Assembly: GCF_965638725.1 (NCBI RefSeq) | Contig: NC_134954.1 | Location: 372,001-436,000, forward strand | Origin: Aptenodytes patagonicus | Lineage: Eukaryota > Chordata > Aves > Sphenisciformes > Spheniscidae | DNA: 64,000 bases | Reading direction: 5' to 3' | In this document: positions 22,401-36,055 of the stretch, one piece after another | Numbering within the stretch: position 1 is the first letter of the stretch | Layout of the letters: each line of letters opens with the position of its first letter | Translations under genes and position numbers: made by a program | Notes under the pieces: model-generated | What the model was told of the DNA's origin: nothing | Seen by the model: the letters and a program-made list of their open reading frames with translations, nothing else | Database searches by the model: none

Positions 22401-25400
22401 CAAGCAAGCGACCTTGCAAAACCCCATGCAAAACCAATTCTGGGGCAGAATGTTTTCAAACTGATTTGAACCACACTGCTGTGGCTGCGAGTGCTTGTAG
22501 CTCACTAGCAAAGTGCTCCTCTTGGGACAGAAGTGAAAACAAACCCACTGACAGCAGAACACCAAAGACTTCACTTTCCCTTTATATATGCCATTTTCTC
22601 ACAGCTTCCAGTGTATACATTCCTGTCTTAACAGGGACACACTCATATTTCATCTCATGAGAACTAATGTTGTGTTGAGAACCTAACCCAAAGTCTGTCA
22701 CATTCTTCATAGCTTTCACATACTCATGAATAACACAGCAGAAGCTGAAGCCAGCCCTGGATCTGATCTGCACTGCTGAGATGTTTCATTTATAAATCGC
22801 AGCCCTGGTGAGAATGTGGCTTGCTGCCTAGGGCATCACTGCAGACCTACCAGAGCCTGGGAACTCGCTCTGCTTCTGAGACTCTCCTATGCTCCCTGCA
22901 TTAGGTGTCACAAATCCTATTGCATATTTATATATAAAAAGCATGTTAGAGCATTTTCATCAAGTTTTCTATGGCTAACACCACCAAGCAAATGGACTTC
23001 TTCAATCAATCCCACATCTGCTGCCACAGAGAGAGCTGGTCCTCTAGAAACAGCTCAAAAGGGGCTTTTCTTTGGGGCTGGAGGACTGTCCCTTCTGCTC
23101 TGCCAAACAGCAAACGCCCTCGAGGAGAGCTGGGAACAATGCCTCCTCTTCAGGGTCTCCTTCCTGAGGAGGCCAGGGGAAACGGCAGAGCAGAAGCTTC
23201 ATGGCTGTGGGAAAGCCGCTCAGCAGGGAATGGCTTTGCTGGGGTAAGAGGAAGGATGGAGAAACCACTGCCAAGCTATCCCTTCCTTCACTAGGAGCTT
23301 CCTAAAATCCTTCTCTTTCTCCATCTGCCCCTCCCCAGCACGCCTCGTCCTTGAGTGTACCCACACAACAGAAGTCTGCTGTAGGATGACTTTTCACTCA
23401 AATTGGCATAACGATACAACCTTGTTTTATACCCACAGCCCTGAAACTTTCTCTACACAACAGGCCTAGAGAGTTCAGCTGTAAATTTGCTTGCAGAGAG
23501 GAGAAACCCAGTGGCCAGTCTTGCTACCCCATCAGAAATGCTGTCCTGTGCTGTAAAGAGCCGGTTTACTGCCTTTCATAGCCACCTAATGAAGCGCTTG
23601 CCTCTTCACTTTTATCCTCTATTGATACAGACATTTACGGCAGCTCTTGCACGCTCCTGGCACACCCTGTGCATTTAAAAGCACAGGACTTAGTCAGCTG
23701 TATGAAAGAAGGCTTTACATAAACCACACAGGCATTTCCACAGTCCTGGCGTGGCGTCCGCTTCACCCTCCTGCACAGGCTCTGTCGGGACCCCGCTCGC
23801 TCTCACAGCCCGGCCACCAGCAGCTGGGCTTTGCACAGCACCCTAATAGGATTATCCAGGGACCTGGTCAGCACCCGAGGAGCCATCTGTCACAGCCCCG
23901 GCATCACTGACCCCCAAGACAGCACACTGCAGCTCCCCTACCTTTAGCCAAGATGTTGGTGTTTTCCAAAGCCCTAGTGCTCACCAGGAGATGCATTCCC
24001 ATAGGGAGGTGGAGTTCATAACATTCTGGGCCATGAGCATAATTTTTGGTGGCTGCCGAAGAGAATGGAGCAAACTCTGCTGGAAGCACCTTTCTGCCCC
24101 TGTACATCCCTCACCCTTCGCTCCAGGCTGCTCCAGTAAAAATGTTTTTCAGTTGAAAAACTGTCAAGCCAGAAGCAAGCCCTACAAAACTACAAGGTTA
24201 GGAAAAACCCCAGAGTGGCTCTGGAGGGCCACTCCTTTTTGTCTCAGCCAGCCAGTGGATGGCGTATAGATCATGCCAGGGAGCAGGTAACCTTCTGCAA
24301 CACAAGCCACATGCAAAACTGAGCTTAGCAAACAGCTTAGCTTTCCCCCAGCAACCTCTCCACATGGTCACACCATCTCCCACTGCTCAAGCTGTTTCTT
24401 TCTACCTCCTATGGACTGAGAAGGGAGAAAGAGAGAAATAAGCATTTCCACACAGTTCAGAAGAGCTGATGTTAGGCAGGACGGTGAAGTGAGCCAGGAG
24501 AGCCATGGCTGAGCGCCTCAGGACAGAGGAGCTCCCACAGCAAGGGCAGAGCATCACTGTGCAGGAGCTGGGACTTTCCTGGGTCCCTCTGGGGCTGTAG
24601 GAAGAACCACTCAGGAGCAACCACATAACCTCAAACCTCTCTGCTCCCTACCCTAGTTAGCCTACATGAGTATTAAAGTACAAAGCCAAGCATATCTTCC
24701 CACTGGAGAGGCTGTGGGAATAAGTAATCTGCATGGGATAGCAATCACATCACCTCACGCACTCCTGAAAAGTGCTGAGATATTATTTTGATACGTGTGA
24801 TAGAAGAACCATCCAGACCATTGAACACAATGAAAGCAATACCTGGACAGACAGGTTCTCCAAACCAGACACGTTGCTGTCAAAATCATCTGGAGAAAAG
24901 GAGACTAATGCCTCCCAGTGTTTTCCATAGTTTGACACTGCACACATGAGCACACACCTATTAGAAGACCTCTGCGGCAGTCCGAGGCTTTGTCCTTCCT
25001 TCGTCCATAAGAACCCATGATCAGAGAGCGCTTTCCAACACAGACCCGAGACACGAGAGGTAAGCCCTAAGTCTACCAGTATAGCTTATCTCACCCACGG
25101 CTTTGGACTTGGTGTCGATTGCTCTGTGGTTTTTCAGAGCAGTCGCAGTTACAGCAGCCTAGTGTGGGGCAGCAGCTAAGCATGGCCCCACAAGACAACT
25201 GATCTTGTTCTAAGCCCAACTCTCACCTCCACTTGCTCTGCACCCGAATTTTTCCAGTCTCCTTTCCTGGGGGTGATGATTGTATTCATCTGGGAGATCT
25301 CTAGATGAAAAGCACTAGCAAGATGCCAGGGATTGTGCAGATTAAAGAGATGAGGCAGGACTTGAAAAACACCTCTCCAACCGTCATATGAATCACTTCT

Positions 25401-25661
25401 CCACTGTGTTCCCAACTCCAGCACTCACCTCTTCAAAGTCCCTCCATACAAACATACCCTTGCTACCACTGGAGCCTTCCCTATAGCGTGGGCAGCATAT
25501 GGCCCAGCTTTCCCGCTGCTCTCAGCCTTGCCTGATCTACACTCCCCACCAGACTTGCATCACCTAACTGCCCTCCTACCATTCTGCCCTTGTGTTGGCA
25601 ATGGTACGGTCAACCCAGGTCTTGCTACCTGATCAAAACTGCCCAGCTCAAATGATGCACA

Positions 25662-26120
25662 TCAGTCCTGTCTGAAGACACCCCGCCGGTTGAAGTGCAC
25701 ATCCCCCGCCAGATCAGACAATGCTTGTCCTCCTGCAGCTGATATAAAGGCAACATGAAAGCATGAAGCTGTGTTTGGGACGATTAATTTGTGGCTGGCA
25801 GATGCCTTGTTTTTGCAGAGTGACCCTCTGTTTCTTTCACGAGGAATTTTTTCCAGCCCTGGCCCCTTATCAACAGGCTGAGAGGCGATGCCCGTATCAG
25901 AGTAGCAGGTTCTGCTCAGCATCTCTTCCCCTTCCTGCTGGAAGTGGTGCCTGGTCACTCCAGGCACTAGTGATTCATTCAGGAAGCGTGTGAGTTCAGG
26001 TGATTCCTGCAGCTGGGCAAGAAGGAGCGGGAAAGCCTTGGCATTAAGCCTGAAAAGAGACGTTGTCTGTTCCAGCTGTTCCTCTGACAGCTGCAGGGAA
26101 ACTGGCACTGCTCTGAGCAC
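25662..26120 (-). other. Protein-like open frame of unknown nature
   Basis: A 152-codon frame on the minus strand whose first half looks unusually protein-like: QLSEEQLEQTTSLFRLNAK, then PLLLAQLQESPELTRFLNES, predicted helical with a regular Leu pattern. The same frame continues upstream past a single TGA at about 26140 into a Ser/Thr/Pro-rich stretch. The second half of the frame is unremarkable. I do not recognise a family and see no clear exon borders. It could be a decayed gene, part of an unknown transposon, or chance. Confidence 0.2.
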
Positions 26121-28423
26121 TGCATCAGCTGGTTATGGTGCCATACCCAGGCTGGTGGTAGCTGAAGGACAGAGCCCAAAGGCAGTGAGCTTGGAGGTGC
26201 TCCCAGGGGTACTCCCTGGCACAGCATAGCTCCTGGTCAGGTTGCTCAGCCCAGCTTTGGCGCAGCCTGGCAGCTGAGCACATCAGCCAGCAGTACTGCT
26301 GGCATTGAGGCAGGCTGGCACACCTCACTTCTCAACAAAATGCTTCCAACAAACAAGCCCACCCTGATCTTCTCCAGTGGAGGTGCTTTTACAACAGGAG
26401 AGGGTGGCAGGGGCCTTCCCGAGGGATCCCAGGATGGCTGCAGTTACTTTCCAGACCACAGCAACCCCAGGGAAACCCCAGCATCTGTCCTGATGGAGGT
26501 CTCAGCAGACAGAGGTGGAGGAAGAAAACCATTTTGGCCATTCCCTGAAACACGTAATGTGTAAAACAGCAGCCTATGTTCTTCCTGATGGCCCATGTTG
26601 ACCTTACTGCAAAGGGGGAATACTTAGCCCTCGACCCGTCAGAATGGAGCCTGCAAACACTTCAGCGCAGGCCATACTGCAGTTGTAGGTGTGGGACACA
26701 AGCGTGATGACCTATGGTCCCTGGAGAGCTAAACTTCAACACCCACTTGAGGCCGCTACTCACCAAGGGCTCAAGGTCACATAAGCTCAAGGGCAGTGTC
26801 TACATCAGCAAATAATTGTGTGTGATAGAGGAGATCAGTTGGCTGAAGCAGTTGGTTTTGGGGCTCTTACATCTATCATGTATGCTGCTCAAGGATGTTA
26901 CTTCCAGCTAGACTTAAGTCACCTGGACCAAACCCCCAGACATGCATGTGGTTCACAGCTGCCCAGAGGACCAGCTGCTGCTTCCAACCACCATGTCCTC
27001 CTCCACAGTCAGAGTACACCTGGTGCAAGCTCAGAGCAGAACTTCTGATCTAGTTTCCACCAAAATGAACCCAGTTTGTGTGCACAAAAACTGTGCCACC
27101 AACCAATACGGTGTGCAAAGAGTGAGGACAATTAGGAAATTTGCTTCAAAACCACACAACTGCTCCAAAATGAAATGCCAGTAGATTTGGAGCCTATGAT
27201 CTCTCAACTCCCACTGGTTTTGGAGGGAAATATGGCTACTCCAGATGAAGCCTAAAGTGTTTCTATAAACTTTGGGTTTCACAGCTTTAATCCTAGCCCC
27301 TCGGGGGGGATTTTACACACCTTTCACCTTTCATCCAGCTGTCTCTGTCGATATCCAGCTCCTGGCATGCAGATCAGAGAGGCCTCGCCCAGCGTGCAGA
27401 CAGCTCTCCTTCCCTAAATGTGGGGCAGGCGCTGCTCCAGCTGTGTTTAGAAAGCCAGCCCGCAGTACTCCTGGGGATCGGGAAGCAAGTCTGAGCAGGA
27501 AGGGATCTGCCTGCCAAGGGCACACCCCTCTACCCAAAGGGCCACTAGGCCAACAGTCTTGAGATGCTTTTGGGTAGCACCTACCTGTCCTCAGCCGGAC
27601 GGGGTCCCATTGCGAGCAGCAGGGGCCACATGGGAAAATGGTTTTCTGCTCCACACCGCGTACCTCCACAAATGCTCATATGGTCAGGGTGGATCCTGAG
27701 AGAGGACAGGTAGTTTGAAGTAGGCATCGGGAAAGCACCCATGGCAAAGGAGCAAACACGGGCTGTGAGGTCCCCTTTGGATGGACTGACTGCTGCCAGC
27801 TTGAGAGGACAGAATTCTCCATTTGCACGGGATTCTGCCTGAAATCAGAAACACTGTTTTTAGCGGCTTTCATCAGTCAAAGAGAAAATGCAGAGAGAAA
27901 AATTAACCAGGAGAGCGTGTACACAAGCTGTATGTTTTAGAACAAGAGCAGGGTCACTCCAGCACCCATGTGTCTCTCTGCCATCCCCAGCCAGAGGTCC
28001 CGAGTCCTTCCACAGCTGGGATGTGAACCACAATGAGGTGGACAATATCTACCTCCTCAAAAGCAAGATGTCCGTGTTCCAGCCATGCTTTCATAGCTTT
28101 GACAATACTCTTTTCAGCCTTGTTGCCTCTTCACAGAGAGGCAAAGGGCTGAGGATGAGCAGATTCTGGCTGCCTCAGAGCCACGAAACATCTGTGGACG
28201 AATTGAGTCCCCAGGTGTCTGCACTGCTGCGTGGTGCAGGGCTGACCTGGTGGTGGTTAGCCACGCCAGGGCTCTGTGCTCGCCACCGGTATGTTGCTGC
28301 CACTTATTACAATTCCTTCAAATATATGTGAAAAGCCCCTCTCAATAAATACGTGAAGGCAATACATGCTCATTTCAGGGGACATTGCAGTAACTCAACA
28401 ACTAAGACAGTCTCTTTGGCTCA

Positions 28424-28527
28424 ACATATATATCCATATGTGTGCATCGCTCTCTGTGTGTGTATATATATGTACATACAGGTCTATGTGTATGCATGTT
28501 TGTACATACCGATATACATACACATAA
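28424..28527. repeat. (TA)n/(TG)n/(TACA)n microsatellite cluster
   Basis: Mixed dinucleotide and tetranucleotide repeats (ATATATATCC, TGTGTGTATATATATG, ACATACA). They cause the Tyr/Ile/Cys-rich part of a 210-codon frame at 28353-28985, which is therefore not a gene. Confidence 0.8.
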
Positions 28528-29653
28528 AGAAATATCTGTCAGACTATTTGGGAAACAGAAAGATCAGGAGGCAGCAAAACACGAGGAGACTAAAGCCACT
28601 ACACAAAATAATTGCTTCTCCAAGAGCCTCCCTATGTTTTTCCACAATAAAGTCAACAACACCGAGGGCAGAAGAACCAGCCCAAAGCAGCGGTGAAACC
28701 CACGGCAGTAGAGCAGAGAGAAACAACTACAGAGAGAGAAATAAATGGAGCATAAGGCGAGCAGCAAATCGCCCTGTACACACTGCCATCAGAGTCCTAC
28801 TGTGGCATTTTTTTTATGTGTCCTGGCTTTTCAGGTATTCTGAAGGAGACAGAGATCAGCTCCTGGTGTGCCCCTCATGCACAGCACAGAGACAGCTAAC
28901 CTGGGGCAGGTGGGAAGACAGGGCAAATTTCATTTCGGGCTTCCAAAGATTTACTGCACTCACAGGCAGGATGAAATGGCTTTGAGATTATGCAGCTTGT
29001 TTGCCATGGAGAAGGGGCCTTGCCTTTTCTGAAGGAACACTTCACAGGTGTGAGAGCAGGAGGACCACCGTTTTCAGGAAAAAGAAGGATAAAAATGCTA
29101 ATTATTTCCATGCTCCCCTCCTTCTCCAGCACCCTCAGAACCATCAGCTCCTCTTTAGCATCCCCCTCTCCCCAACTCAAAAAAAAAGTCATTTCGAAAG
29201 GTTGTTTTGCCCTGGCCATTCCTAGCAACAGAGCACAGTGTGTATACATTAAATGAAGGAAACACTGCATTCCTCTGGGGGAGATAAGGAGGTGGAGGGG
29301 AGGAATGCTTTCCCCTGCATGTCTGTGCACGACCCAGACCCAAACAGAAGCAGCATGTGACTGGCAGCTCCCCAGCAGATGACTCTCAAAGTGCTTGAAT
29401 GCAAGTCAAGGTGGCAAAAATGATGAGCCAAAAGACTTGCCTGCAGACAGCCCATGCAGACCTCCGGGACACGGCAAGAGGCCACAGCGAGAGGCTACGG
29501 CACAGCACTGAGGGCTCCCTGCATGCTTGAGGACCTGGGTTTTAGAGAGAGCTCAGCTCAGGCTTTGTGTGCTGAAATATCTGGCTCTGGGGCACTCTCA
29601 AGAGAAACCCTTAACCTCAAGGTATGATGGGGTATGGGCACATGAGTATGGGT

Positions 29654-29670
29654 ACACACACACACACACA
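29654..29670. repeat. (CA)n microsatellite
   Basis: Eight CA units in a row, followed by TACAGTGAG. Confidence 0.8.
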
Positions 29671-30056
29671 TACAGTGAGTTCCCTGAAGAATACTCTGCT
29701 CCCAACGACCACACATTCCTGCTTCCAGATACGAGCAGGGATTGGCCATGCCTTACCCACAATGCATCGAATACTGGCTTAGGAAGCAAACACCCTCGCT
29801 CTTCATACCACTTAACCAGCAGCGACTGAACGGGGAGATACGGTGTATTGGCTGCCAATCAATTGATATGCATCCAGCTCCTCTCACCTGCACTTACCAG
29901 TTTTGCTGGTGCAGCCATACTGGCAAAACTCCCCACCACAGCAAAATCCACCAATGGAATCAACACATCAGACAAGTAAAATCAGCTTCATTTACCTGGC
30001 ACTTTTATGCTGGTATAACTGGTAGGGATTTTGCAGTGATGCAGCATAATTAAAAT

Positions 30057-30073
30057 CAAACAAACAAACAAAC
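30057..30073. repeat. (CAAA)n simple repeat
   Basis: Four CAAA units. Confidence 0.75.
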
Positions 30074-30884
30074 CTTTGCCACCAATGTCCTGCACTGACC
30101 AGACTTGAAAATGTGAGGCTGTTTGATCCAGGGGTCCTCTGCAAAGCAAGCACAAAGGACTATTTCAACTGCCAGTGGGAAGCTCCCATCTCTGGGGTGA
30201 AATACAGAAGCAGCTTAACGCTGAAGGTGCTTTGGCTGAGGTAAACAATCAAAAATGCTGCAGGCAGCTGGAAATGGAGGAAGACAGAGAAGCAGAGGAG
30301 AGCTCTTAGCATGAGGCTTTGGCCATCGTTACTCTGGGACTGATGTATGTGGCCTGTGGCCTGGAGACACTCTGAGTCATGGGATTTATGCATGCAGGGG
30401 TGCTGGTGTCTAAAAGCCAGGTTAGAGACAGGAATCTTCCTTCTTTACACCATTACTTGAAATACCTGTCAGGATGTAAAAGCATAAGAATCGCTTTAGG
30501 TGAGAGCAGGAGCCCACCTAACACAGCATCCCATCTCTGATGGGCCAGGGAAAGAGCAAAAGGAGTGAGCATGGAGCTGTTATTCCACAGCACAACACTC
30601 CCTCTTACCTTTTTTTTATTTTATGGTTTCCATTTGCAGTTGCCTAATTACAATCCCTATATATTGAAATCGGGATTAAAAGCAGGGCCAAAAAAATGAA
30701 GATTATGGAGACTTGCATTTCAGAGAGCTAGTGCCGAGGTTCCTATTGTAAGTCCAGTCAGATTTAGGGCTGTCAATCAAAGGGTCACATTTGCCTTCAA
30801 AGACTGCTGTGCTATGAGGCATTTCCTGATGCTGAGCGCCCTGGCTTAGCTGCCCATTGCCATGGCGGGTGGAGAGCTGCGAGA

Positions 30885-30979
30885 CCAATCACTCTGACTT
30901 ATCAAATACCCAGCAGCTCAGTGCTCTCGTCTGGGGGATATAAAAACATATCTGCCCTAATCTCATTTTCCAAGTGATG
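30885..30979 (+). promoter_or_regulatory. Promoter-like CCAAT/TATA module
   Basis: CCAAT (30885-30889) is followed 50 bp later by TATAAAAA (30939-30946). An ATG stands 31 bases after the TATA word (30977-30979) and opens a frame of only 24 codons. The spacing of CCAAT and TATA is that of a classic core promoter. No gene is recognised downstream, so it could be an RNA gene promoter, a relic or coincidence. Confidence 0.2.
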
Positions 30980-33900
30980 GTGCAGCTTCAAAGCGAAGGA
31001 GATGTTCTCCAGAAGAGCCTGCCTCTGGGGTGCATTGCCATCTCAGGGTGACGCAGCCGCGGCGTTGGTCTCTGCAGCAGCATTTCTCCAGAGGTGTCCC
31101 TCCACCTCTAGCAGCCCATCAGTGAGGACACCTGATGTGGCGAGGGCCCGTATTTTGTTTCCATGGTCTCCACTCTCTCCAGGGGAGGTTTCCTGACCAG
31201 CCAGCACAGGTAAGAGGGAGGAGACAGGTGAGTACAGACACAAGACCCCTACGTGGGTGCCCCCGGGAAGGGGGGGAGCTCTGCCTGGAGCAGCTGCTGG
31301 CATTGACAGAGCAGCCGGGGCAGAGATCTCCCCCGTGTTTCCCCTCTCCTCCCACTACCTTGCCAAAGCTTTTACAATTACTTTTATGAATTTCCCCAGG
31401 GGAATAAAAAGATTAAGGCATGAGTAAGAAAACCAGAGGCATGTGGAGTCTGGCCTCAGCACGGGGGCTGGCTCAGGCTCCCACCTGCATTCGGGGGGCT
31501 GCTTTGATGCCTGCAGCATGCTGGAACTCCCATTTTGACTGCTGGGGACCATCTTCTCCAGCAATTTTGCCACACCCTGTGCTCCCACCACGTTATCCTC
31601 CTTCACAGATCTGCCCCTGGACAGAAGCGTATCTCACCTCGTCTGCCTGGGGACTGCAAGTTCTTCTCAGCTCACACCAGCAGTGGCTATTCACAGGGGG
31701 AAAAAGCTGTTTCCAGAGTTGAGTTTTGGCACTTCATCTACCCCACCCCTTCCCCAGTCCAAGGGAATTTGGAATTCTGATCTGGTCCACTGTCTCCACA
31801 ACAAACCCCTTTACCAGATCCATGACTCCCCAGCTGCCTACAACAACTCAGCCCATGGGGAGCCCTTACTTGCTTTCCGGGTGTTTTCTCCATTTGTATT
31901 ACACAAACACAGATTTGCAAAAAAGGAGGTGAAGTGTCTTCTGGAGGACGCACAGCACAGGCAGGCCAGGGGAAGAGAAACTCCAGGCTGATCCCTTTGA
32001 AAGACCTCCTTTCGCATGTAACTTTGGCATGGCTGACCACCAAACCTGCTTTGTGAGGCCAAAAATAATACATGTACAACACACCTGTGAGAAAAACAAG
32101 CATGTGAATGACTGCCATCAACAAAGACTTCCCCATACAGGTTGTGCTCCACTTAGGAACAACCTGCTCTGAGCAACCCCACATCCCAACCCGAGAGCAC
32201 AGGCGTCAGAAATGCCAAATGCAGCCAGAGCCTACTGAGGTACTGACCACTTTCCAAACTGGGATCGGAGGAGTCAACCGGTCTGCGAAGTCCTACAGCC
32301 CAGCTCCCTGTGCCCGCACGGACGGCCCGCTGGAAAGCCTCGGTGTGGGCAGGGTTTGCAATACCTCCCTGCTGGTATCTGAAATCAGAGCGCAGCGAGG
32401 GGCTCATCCACAGCAGTAACTGGTGGGGAACAACCTGACAGGGAGAGCATTTCAGTGCGGTATGACAATCTATATTTATGGGAATACAATATCCACAAGA
32501 ATACACTGGGGACTCGCCCAGCTGGCAGAAACGTGGCAGCTCCTGCAATTGCACTCGACATACGAGAGACGGGATGCCAGCTAACACCTGCCTTGTGTTT
32601 GTACAACACCACAGTACAACAGCTGCTGCATGCTCCCTGCATCCCAGACTGCCTGGAAGGTAAATATACCGCGTATAGGATAACCCAAAATTGCTCGGCA
32701 GCTAGGGCAAACACTTGATGCAATTGCTGGGCTCTGAAAAGGAAGGGCACACATGCAGTGATTTTTACCAGTGCAGACCAGGTTCTCTGGGAGGCAGCTA
32801 CTGAAACATTGATGCCCACAGGTATTTTCTTCTCCGAAAGCTGCATCTCTTCCTTCTTCCCTTCAAGTCAGTGTGTTATTTGCAAAAGCCTAGTGAAACC
32901 CTGAAATCACACTTGAATGAGCTCTAGGAAACAAACCCACAGCTGACAGCTTGGCTGCAAGCACTGACTGCAAGAGCAACCGATGCCTCTACAAGCTGAG
33001 CAAAGCCAAATTTCAGGCCAGGTCAGCCGCTCTGAGGCAGTGCGGGCATACATGGCCCTGGCTGGTATCTCTGTACAGAGCAGGAGCTGGCTGTGGGCTA
33101 GGTGGAGGGATTGCGTGCAGATGCCATTCTGGTTTATGATCTGGTGAAAGGAGAAACACAGTCATTCAAGAACAGAGAAACCCTTCGGTGTCCTGAGGGA
33201 GAACACGCAGTCCCGCACCACCACGCAGGACAACTGGGCCCTCCCCTCAGCTCTGCCGCTGGTTTCCTCTGCAACGTTGCTGGAGTAACTCATTTTCCCT
33301 TTGCTTGTCTCCGGCATTTGCGACCCTCCCCTCACCTCCCTGGCGCAGGCAGCAGTGCAGCCGGGCTGGCACTGCCCCTCGCCCCTGTGCCGGCATGCAT
33401 GAGGCAGGGAGTACTTTGCCCTGTTCTCCTCGAAAGTGCAAGCAACTTTCGCACAACCCCAAACAAAACCTCACAAACTTTCCCCCGGGTATTTTTAATT
33501 GCTGTTTGAATGATCGGTTTCTCCTCCATCCTCCTTTGCGCTCTGCATCAAGTGTGAAAGGCAATCGTGCCAAGCTCCAGACCCTGCCCGGGCTTCAGAC
33601 CATCATGGGACCGGCTTTTATGCAGCAGAGTTACACTTAAGGAAACTGAAGGGCAATAGAGAGTAATGGCCCAGGTTTGCTCTGAGCAGGCCGGATTCAG
33701 CCAGATTACAGCGTACGGCACTTAGTCCACATGAAGTCCTGCTAAATTTAGTGAAGCTAGACTCAGTGAAACGCCAGGTAAAAGAAGATTCAGAAGTAAA
33801 GCTGCCAAAATACGTCCCCCTGGGAGGCGTGACAAACACTGCACAGATTTCCATGGGATGACAGCTAATATAAAGGCAGAGCTGATGCATGAAGACTTCA

Positions 33901-35659
33901 AGAGGATTTGCTGATTCCAGTGTGTACCTTTAGCACCATTTCAAGAGACAGATTTCACCAAGAAACAACGGGACGAACTGAAAGAAAAGAACTCAACAAA
34001 GTGGTTCCATGAAGGGTGAAATGGATGAGCACCCATGGACCTGCGCCGCGAGGGTGCGGGGATCCTCTGCTGTCTGAGAGGGGCTGAGCTCCCGCTGCAG
34101 CGTGTCCTGCAATGGGGATGCAAACAGGGTCTCTTTATTTCCACCTGGCCGCCTACTACTCCAGCCCTGGAGAGCAGAGGCTGCGCAGCGCCCAAACCCA
34201 CCTGCTCGCCCCACGGCCCGGGCGGATGGGCGGCAGAGCCCCGACGGGAGCGTGGCAAAGCGCCAAACGCTCCCACTTCAAAGCCGAGCCAAGCAACCAG
34301 ATTGTCTGTTGGCTTTTATTATGCCGCTATTGCTTGCGTGGTGAATTCCAGGCGGGGAACATAACGATAGAAGCGCTAGGATCGCCTTGCTTATGATAAA
34401 GTTCAAGTACAATATGTAGCTCATAAAGAAGAAACCTCTGGAGTTTCATCCTGAAATCGCTGCTCTGAGTCATGAGGGTTTGTGTAGCGCGGACACAAGG
34501 CGTGACAACTGGCAGCGTTTGTCACCTTTGGGGAGAAGGTAGATTTTTAGCCCAGTACTGGAGATGGTAAGAATATACCAACCAAGTTTATTCCTGTTAA
34601 AGGCTGGCTCATCTGCTGAAATCTTTGAGCGGGGTGTTTGGAAATAGCATGAGTTGTGGAGCTTTGTCTTCCAGATGGAGCTCAGCAGCCCAGCCTTTCC
34701 AAATCCATCCCCCCTCCACCTCACCCCACAGGCTGGAAGGAAGAAAGAACAAGGGAAGGGGATATACATAAAAGAATACCACGGGCCGTGTCTCAGGAAG
34801 GAAAAGTACAGCGGCAATGCACTCCGGTGGGTAGGGCAACAGAAGGGCTGGGTCGTTACTACAACTGCCAGCTGTCTACTGTGTGACTTTGGGGGAAATC
34901 ATGCCATTTCTCCACCTCACTTCTCCAGCCTATGGAAGTATTTCGATGACGGTATTTGCAAATTAAAGAACAAAAGCACTATATATAAAATAGGCCCACT
35001 CAAGCCCAAGTAACTTCTGTTTGCTGTATTCAGAAAAGGGCTGTTTTCTTTGGCCACAGCTCTTACACACGTCTCAAGCCCAAAGGTGTATAGTGGCCTG
35101 TCAATCCTTGTAATGTTACACCACTAAAATGTACAGTGAAGCAGAGAACCGCATCCAAATACTATGGAGAGCCAAAAATTCCCCCACACTATACCAACAA
35201 GCAGGTGATAAGGGAGCAACTGTACAGCCTGAGAATTTGGGACTGCTGGCACATCTCCATCACACAGTGAACCTAGGGGCTAACATCCCCTGAGGATTTT
35301 CAACAGCAGAGACAGGGCCTGGCACAACAATCAGATCAGTCACCGGCTGACAGCACCACTCAGATTTGGCACTGTGGCGGAGATAGCAGCAGAGATATTA
35401 GTAGCCAGGTGTGCACATCTGGAGCAATGTACACAAGGAAGACAGGCTGGCTTCCTAAGTCAGGCTGGGCATTGCTTGGGCAATGACCCACCAAGACCAA
35501 CACTACTTGCACTGACATACACTCAAAAAAGCTGCAAATATTCCCCTGCTTTGCTGGAGTGACAGGCTGGGGAAAGGAGCAGGTAGTGTGGGGAGTGCCT
35601 GAAGGCAGACAGAAGCAAGTGTATGCTTAATCAGCTTAGCTAAAGTAAATCAATAGGCA

Positions 35660-36055
35660 CTAAAATGAGAGGGTCCCCTCAGAGAGCCACGCAGCAGACA
35701 GAAACCCATTGGAAGGAATGGAATGTGCAAATGAGCAGCTCTCCCCAAGATATGATCTGAATCAACCTGAAGCAGCCCCAGCCAGATGCACCATCTGCTC
35801 AGAGCATTCCACCAGGACATCCTGGTCGACAGTGTCAAAACCAGCAGACAGATCAAGGAGCGTTAATACAGAACATACCCCCGAGCCAGCTGGCAGGGAA
35901 AGATCACGGCAGACCTTCAAAAGGGCCGTCTCAGGACCATGCCTCCTGCTTGAGCCAGACTGGAATTTATCAACGGCATCGTATACACAGAGGTGTGACT
36001 GCTGCTGTAATGCAATGGCTCTCTTGGAAGAGGGGAAGGAATTGCAGGATGGACA
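35660..36055 (-). mobile_element. L2-like (CR1/L2 clade) LINE relic, reverse transcriptase fragment
   Basis: Translating the minus strand gives, in order, a degraded FPSSKRAIALQQQ (the L2 'KLLERAVA..QLQ' region), KFQSGSSRRHGPETALLKV (consensus close to FQSGFRxxHSTETALLRV), LLDLSAGFDTVDQ (LLDLSAAFDTVDH, which holds the first catalytic Asp) and FRSYLGES (FxSYLSDR). These blocks stand in the correct order and spacing for an L2-type reverse transcriptase. Stops are present and the flanks are no longer recognisable. The + strand frame at 35709-36236 is its antisense shadow. Confidence 0.8.

Larger units (their letters stand above)
18900..28420. other. Intergenic DNA between HES8 and HES6, first part
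   Basis: No complete gene is recognised. Apart from the (CG/CA)n tract and the minus-strand frame at 25662-26120, both listed separately, the sequence is single-copy-looking with no clear transposon. Open frames of 100-147 codons occur on both strands without splice context or known domains. Given the flanking developmental genes this interval may hold enhancers, but that is not shown by the sequence alone. Confidence 0.5.
28528..35659. other. Intergenic DNA, second part
   Basis: Mostly featureless single-copy-looking DNA; the simple repeats and promoter-like module inside it are listed separately. At about 34300-34560 there is a stretch with CpG-containing, homeodomain-like and CDX/HOX-like words (TTTTATTATG, GATAAAGTTCAAG) that looks like constrained regulatory DNA, but this is an impression and was not tested by alignment. 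Confidence 0.45.

Noticed and set aside
28353-28985. + frame of 210 codons
   Set aside because: Its N-terminal third is a translated microsatellite and the rest has no recognisable domain.
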